From Bugula neritina (lineage: Eukaryota > Bryozoa > Gymnolaemata > Cheilostomatida > Bugulidae): a stretch of 64,000 bases of DNA. Below, one piece after another: positions 59,471 through 64,000 of the stretch (positions are counted from its first letter, which is position 1; each line of letters starts with the position of its first letter). Position numbers and translations under genes: made by a program. The notes under the pieces are model-generated. The model saw nothing but the letters and a program-made list of their open reading frames with translations, searched no databases and was not told where the DNA came from. The DNA is taken from contig OZ037772.1 in the NCBI GenBank assembly GCA_964035545.1, positions 3,751,038-3,815,037 of the forward strand. The letters are read 5' to 3'.

Positions 59471-60200
59471 ATACTAAGTTGAGACTTGTCTTCTACTGGT
59501 CCATACAGTTCAAATGTGATAAACACATGTATAAATACAATAATCTATTCATAGCCCATAGTCTAACCACCAACAAGGACGAATAAATAAGACGGTGGCC
59601 TGACACTACTACTACAACAACTTATATAACTTATACACAGCAGATTGTTAGGAGTATTTGAATCTGAGGCTATCCAATGTATGAGTAGGGCAGCCCTAAA
59701 TGTAGGATATTGGAATACCATGTCTTATTACTTCAGTCTAAAGCAGTGTTATACCTTCACGATTTTCAGTCAGAAATTCAATTTTGCCGAGTCGCATTTC
59801 ATTCTAAAAGCCAATCATCAAAATTTTTGTTTTGTACATGCTTAATCAAATAATTTTAGAGTAACAATCAAAGGGAATGATAACTCTTTTAGATATGGGG
59901 TATTCATGTTTATAATTACATCGGCTGTCTTTTTCAATTATCACTTTTATGCTGTCAACTTAATTTATTACGTTTTCAAAGGGCATCAAATAGTGATTAA
60001 GCGAGTTATATTTGAGTATTACAGAGTGAGCTTCCTTATTAATATGATTTCAACAATTTTAAGTAAGACTGCTTACACACATAACTGTGTGTTCACTACC
60101 GAGCAGTGTACACTGATAAATCAGTGCTTCAACTGAAACTTGTAAGTAAAGGAATGAAGAGCTCAATTGAGTATAAAATGTAGAGAATAATTGAACTGAA
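59471..60200. other. Intronic stretch without supported exon
   Basis: Lies between two exons of the synthetase pseudogene. Short open frames here are not supported by composition or similarity. Confidence 0.4.
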
Positions 60201-60807
60201 CCTTTCTTATGGCCAACTGGTGTGTCCACGACATACGTTACTACTGCCTTCTCCTTTTTCTCTTTCACTTTTTTCTAGAAAAAAAAAATCAAATTTGAAG
60301 AAAATAAAATGGAAATTGTTAGCTACAGATACAGACAACTTCCAGGTAAAAGTACAGCCATACAGTCGCAATACGAATATGTAATTCAAGTAACACTTTC
60401 ATGTAGAAGTACAACCATAAATATGAATAGAAAGTAACACAAATATATACATTTAGGAGCAGTAGTGTAGAAATCGAGATAGCCTAGGTTCGTTAATCTT
60501 ATTATCAAACTTCGGTTTGGGGTTTGGGTTGAAATTCTTACAAAAACACAACTTCTTATGCTACATTTCTAATCTAGAACACAGGCTTTCTCAATTTCTC
60601 CATTACTGCACCTACCTTAGTATATATAGAACCTGTAACTAACTAAACAGACACCTCAGTAGTCGTGGCAGACTCTGCCTTCTGTTTAGCCTGCTTAGCT
60701 TGAAACTTGGCTAGTTTAGCAGCTTTAGCAGCTTCTTTCTTCAACTCTTTCTCAGATTTCACCTTGACCTCGCCAGTTGGCGCATCACCAGAGTTCACTT
60801 ACGACAT

Positions 60808-61745
60808 GTCCGTTTATTGTGAGACTTTCCTTAAAACACAATCAGCCGGCATGGAACTAATAGATATCTCAATACTAAACATACAAACTACTGACCCAGT
60901 ATAGTTATAGACAGATATCTTAATACTAATAATATAAACTAATGGCTCAGTATTGCGTTAGTTATGCGTGGGGGTTCAGTGATAACACGCCTATAAACCA
61001 CACAGTTCAATAATGAAAGACTGTGACTTTTCACGAACAGACATCTCATCTCTGATTCTAATGAAAAATCACGAAATTTTCAGACAAACGATACTGCATT
61101 TCAACTTTGTGACTATCACATGATAATAATCATTGTCATTTGAAAGATTCTGCTAAAATCGAAATGCCAATGTTAATCACAAGGTCAACCATAAATGACT
61201 CAGTCTGATGACTGACGGTTATGCTTAATGATTAATTAGTAATATGAATAGATTGCAAGTGATCAGCATGATGATGGTGATTATTGCTTTTCACCATCAA
61301 AGGTCAAACTTTGTAATTGCAGCTTGAAATGTAAAATTAAAATATTACTTTTATTTAATTAAAAGAGTATAACTTACTATCATAACAACATTCAACTTTA
61401 TGTAGTCATTATGAACATGATAATGGTTTACCTTTTACTTTAGATGATAATTATACTATTCACGATTATCATTATGTCTACCATTATGATTATCTCAACT
61501 TTAACTTATCAATTACGATAATTAACCATTTATTTTCAATGATTAAAACTTAAATCATTGAATGAACACTAAAAGTAATTTAAATTCACACTTTTATTAT
61601 CATAACTATGAAATTAATATTAATAGGCATATTTGATTTTTAGATTACAATAATAATTATCAAATCATGGTATAGAATTAAATATTATAGTTAATATTAT
61701 TATAAATATAATTAATATAATTGTAATTATTGAAACTAAAATAGT
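60808..61745. other. AT-rich upstream flank
   Basis: No gene seen. From about 61120 it is rich in ATTATCATTATGATTAT words on both strands, as is 62460-62890. Confidence 0.45.
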
Positions 61746-61761
61746 AAGTTAAACTAAATGA

Positions 61762-62188
61762 ATTATCGACATGAGTGTGAGTATGAGTAGGCCACAACTA
61801 GAAGGTGCAGCAGCAATTTGAGATCCCCGTTTGCAAAACCTCATCAAAGATATAGAACAGGTGCAAAATAATTCAATCAGATTCATTGCTAAATTGAAAG
61901 GCAGAGACAGTATCACTGTGGCACGTGACAAACTAAACCTAGAATCTGTCCCCGACAGACGCTTCAAGCTGAGGCACAAGTTACTGTTGCGACTTCTATC
62001 TAATGAGGGAAATCAGGCATCTCTAACCAACTCCTATGAACTGATGAACAGTAAAACCTAAAATACTAGGTTTACTAAGGCATCAAGCAGGGACGATCCT
62101 CCAACCATTTTTGCAAAATCAGCAGCCTACTACAGCAGCTTCTTTCCAAAAACAGCCCGAGAGCTTAAGTCTATGCTAAATAATTAGT
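61762..62188 (+). mobile_element. LINE reverse-transcriptase C-terminal remnant
   Basis: The frame reads SRPQLEGAAAI, stop, DPRLQNLIKDIEQVQNNS... and later FFPKTARELKSML before a stop. RPxLEYAxxxWDP...IExVQ...A.RF and the terminal FFxRTxxxWN-like tail are typical of CR1/L2-type LINE ORF2 C-termini. The expected Trp is TGA, and a second stop (TAA after NSKT) lies further on. No upstream RT domain was found, so this is a 5'-truncated dead copy. Confidence 0.7.
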
Positions 62189-63660
62189 CAATGCACCAGA
62201 GTTGTATATGTGCAACATACTGAAAATACTTGCTAGCCTGTAATCGGCAACTGTAGAGGTGTGCCTCTTGCTACATGCTCTAATGCGTGTAAGAGGTAAG
62301 AGGACTATCAATATGACTATCAATATTAGTAGGAGTACCCAAGTACCAGTAGACATAGTAGCTGTAGAAAGTCTATCCCAATCAGTAACTGTAAGCCGTG
62401 AGGGCTGAGAGTATAACTAGGAATATAAAAAACTATAACTTGAGTATAACTAATTGAAGGTGAGTTAACATAAATTAAAAAATAATAAATATAATTACTA
62501 CAAAATCAAAATGAAATATGCATTATGATTATAAATATTTATATTTTTATTTTATAATAATTTTTTAATTTATTTATATCATTTTATTTAGGTTCATCAC
62601 CTTTCATTATGATTATTGAAATTCATAAATCATATTCATAACGATAATGATAATCACTTGAAAAAAAAATTGATAAACCCATAATCATAATGATTATTAT
62701 TATCATTTATCGCTTATCAGTGATAATCATAATCATAACGATGATCTTGATCATAATCAATATGAATATCAATATCATGTTATACTTATTCAATAATTAT
62801 AATTGATTGATTCTTATTCATATTAATAATGAATAAAAAATTATATTAACACTACAACTTACTTAATTAAATATTAATAATTAGGGTATTTATTACTATT
62901 ACTATTAGTATTACTATTAGTATTACTTACAACTTGCTTATGCAAGAGAATTAAATCTTCAAAGCGTAGCATCCTTTTCAAGCAAAATAAGGATAATAAG
63001 TTTCGTCAAATTGAGTTAAAAACTACAACTAATAAGTCACAAGTATAAAGCAACTCATGCTGATGCTCAGTCATCACTAATCCTAGTGTAGTGGGTACGG
63101 CAAGCATATAGCATAATTTATTTCACAATGCGACAAGATTATCTAGACGGTGCGCTTACGCCTCTCATTGTACTTAAGCAATATCCAATTGTACGGTTTT
63201 TATGACTTTAAAATCCGTTTTTGAGAAGCAAGGCTCAGTGTGGTATATTAAGAGTGTTGACTTTAAACCATGAAAAATCATTATGTCGCTAATGGTACCG
63301 CAAGTTTATATAAGTTATAAAGGAAAAATTTTGCCACTTTTGTGATTTTATTTTTTTTTTATATTATGTGTCTATTTTTTTTAGTTTTGTTTATTGGTAA
63401 AGTTTTTAAACATATTTTCAATACATATAACATTTTAAAAAAAATTAAAACCTAATCATGCACGTAAATACAAAGCTATAAAGTTTAAGCTTCGCTGTGA
63501 TTACAATGTGAATATGAATTGAATAATGCTTGCAATAACCATTTTACACAAAATATGTTACAGTTGCTATAAATGTAAGACTAGTAAATTGGATGCAAAT
63601 AGGCACGGTAATACTATTTAATTTATGCTATTTTTGAAATTTGTAGTAAATATTCGGCAT
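62189..63660. other. AT-rich flank, no gene seen
   Basis: Contains ATTATGATTAT-type words (62460-62830), a TATTACTATTAG tract (62890-62932) and homopolymer runs. No supported coding region. Confidence 0.45.
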
Positions 63661-63661
63661 G

Positions 63662-63663
<2 letters not shown>

Positions 63664-63719
<56 letters not shown>

Positions 63720-64000
63720 AATATATTATATATTTTTATGTTATATATTGTTATATTATATATATATTATATAAGTATAATAATATTATATATAATATAT
63801 ATATATATTATAATAATATATTATATAATATAATAATATAATATATTATTATATTATATATTATATTATATATATATTATATATATATTATATATATATA
63901 ATATCATATAAAATATATTATTATATTATATTATTTATAATATATATATATATATATATATTATAATAATATATTATATATTATTATATATTATATTATA
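63664..64000. repeat. (AT)n / TATTATAATA tract reaching the window edge
   Basis: Pure (AT)n at 63664-63712, then mixed TATATAATAATATATTATA to the end. Confidence 0.95.

Larger units (their letters stand above)
51395..60807 (-). pseudogene. VARS1: Valyl-tRNA synthetase, N-terminal two thirds, degraded
   Basis: Minus-strand exons in order: 60655-60807 (Lys/Ala-rich KELKKEAAKAAKLAKFQAK), 60202-60274, 59127-59234 ([13 protein letters not shown]), 58849-58975 ([14 protein letters not shown], the class I HIGH-type signature), 58317-58481 (CDHAGIATQ), 57954-58036 ([17 protein letters not shown]), about 57668-57782 ([21 protein letters not shown]), 57218-57371 (ends ETMLG), 54134-54256 (AVKITPSHDPKDYDVG, editing domain), 53560-53635, 53031-53112, 52274-52435 ([17 protein letters not shown]) and 51395-51444 (NNYWVTGRSYEEAL). 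Lesions: TAA two codons after the presumed ATG (60799-60801); TGA at 54201-54203 plus a frameshift at about 54160-54170; TGA for Trp in PKPQWYV (53070-53072); an exon after ETMLG not found; the exon at 51395-51444 runs into an AGT tract; the KMSKS and anticodon-binding half is absent. The active enzyme charges tRNA-Val. A working copy must exist elsewhere. Confidence 0.88.

Noticed and set aside
59645-60136. Two plus-strand ORFs of 66 and 76 codons
   Set aside because: Lie in an intron of the synthetase pseudogene, AT-rich, without motif or start context.

Overview
The window is metazoan nuclear DNA. It is visibly AT-rich, its genes are split by GT-AG introns of a few hundred bases, and it carries many microsatellites, minisatellites and short inverted-repeat elements. 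The recognisable proteins are a kinesin-3 tail, a fibrillar procollagen with a COLFI C-propeptide, a RING/B-box (TRIM-like) protein and valyl-tRNA synthetase. The collagen and TRIM-like content and the compact divergent exons would fit an early-branching animal such as a sponge, but that is an inference; nothing here fixes the species.

Layout. (1) 1350-5619, minus strand: 3' exons of a KIF14-like kinesin, with an in-frame stop and with no motor domain or first half of the FHA domain anywhere upstream. (2) 8.7-49.0 kb, plus strand: a direct duplication of about 20 kb. Each unit (A about 9.56-28.53 kb, B about 29.29-49.02 kb) holds a fibrillar collagen 3' half, then a 17-bp satellite array, then repeat-rich spacer, then a promoter-like segment and a seven-exon RING/B-box/coiled-coil/propeller-like gene. 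An extra orphan COLFI exon (28878-29045) marks the junction. (3) 51.4-60.8 kb, minus strand: a valyl-tRNA synthetase copy with recognisable catalytic and editing exons but several stops, a frameshift, a missing exon, no KMSKS half, and exons interrupted by simple repeats. (4) 61-64 kb: AT-rich DNA with a decayed LINE reverse-transcriptase tail, ending in an (AT)n tract.

The gene content is mostly decaying. Both collagen copies carry separate stops and frameshifts. The TRIM-like gene of unit A reads open through seven exons with matching phases (620 codons plus stop), while unit B has the same exon structure but a TAG at codon 417. Comparing A with B gives natural empty sites: a 344-bp Harbinger-like MITE with a TTA duplication in B, a 305-bp solo-LTR-like insert with an ACAG duplication in A, and a Penelope-like fragment only in B. 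These can be ordered after the duplication.

The main interest is therefore genome dynamics: a dated tandem duplication, satellite arrays of palindromes that stay open in three frames, fold-back elements next to promoters and splice sites, and a housekeeping-gene copy being taken over by repeats. I found no convincing multi-gene novel pathway, RNA gene cluster or CRISPR array.
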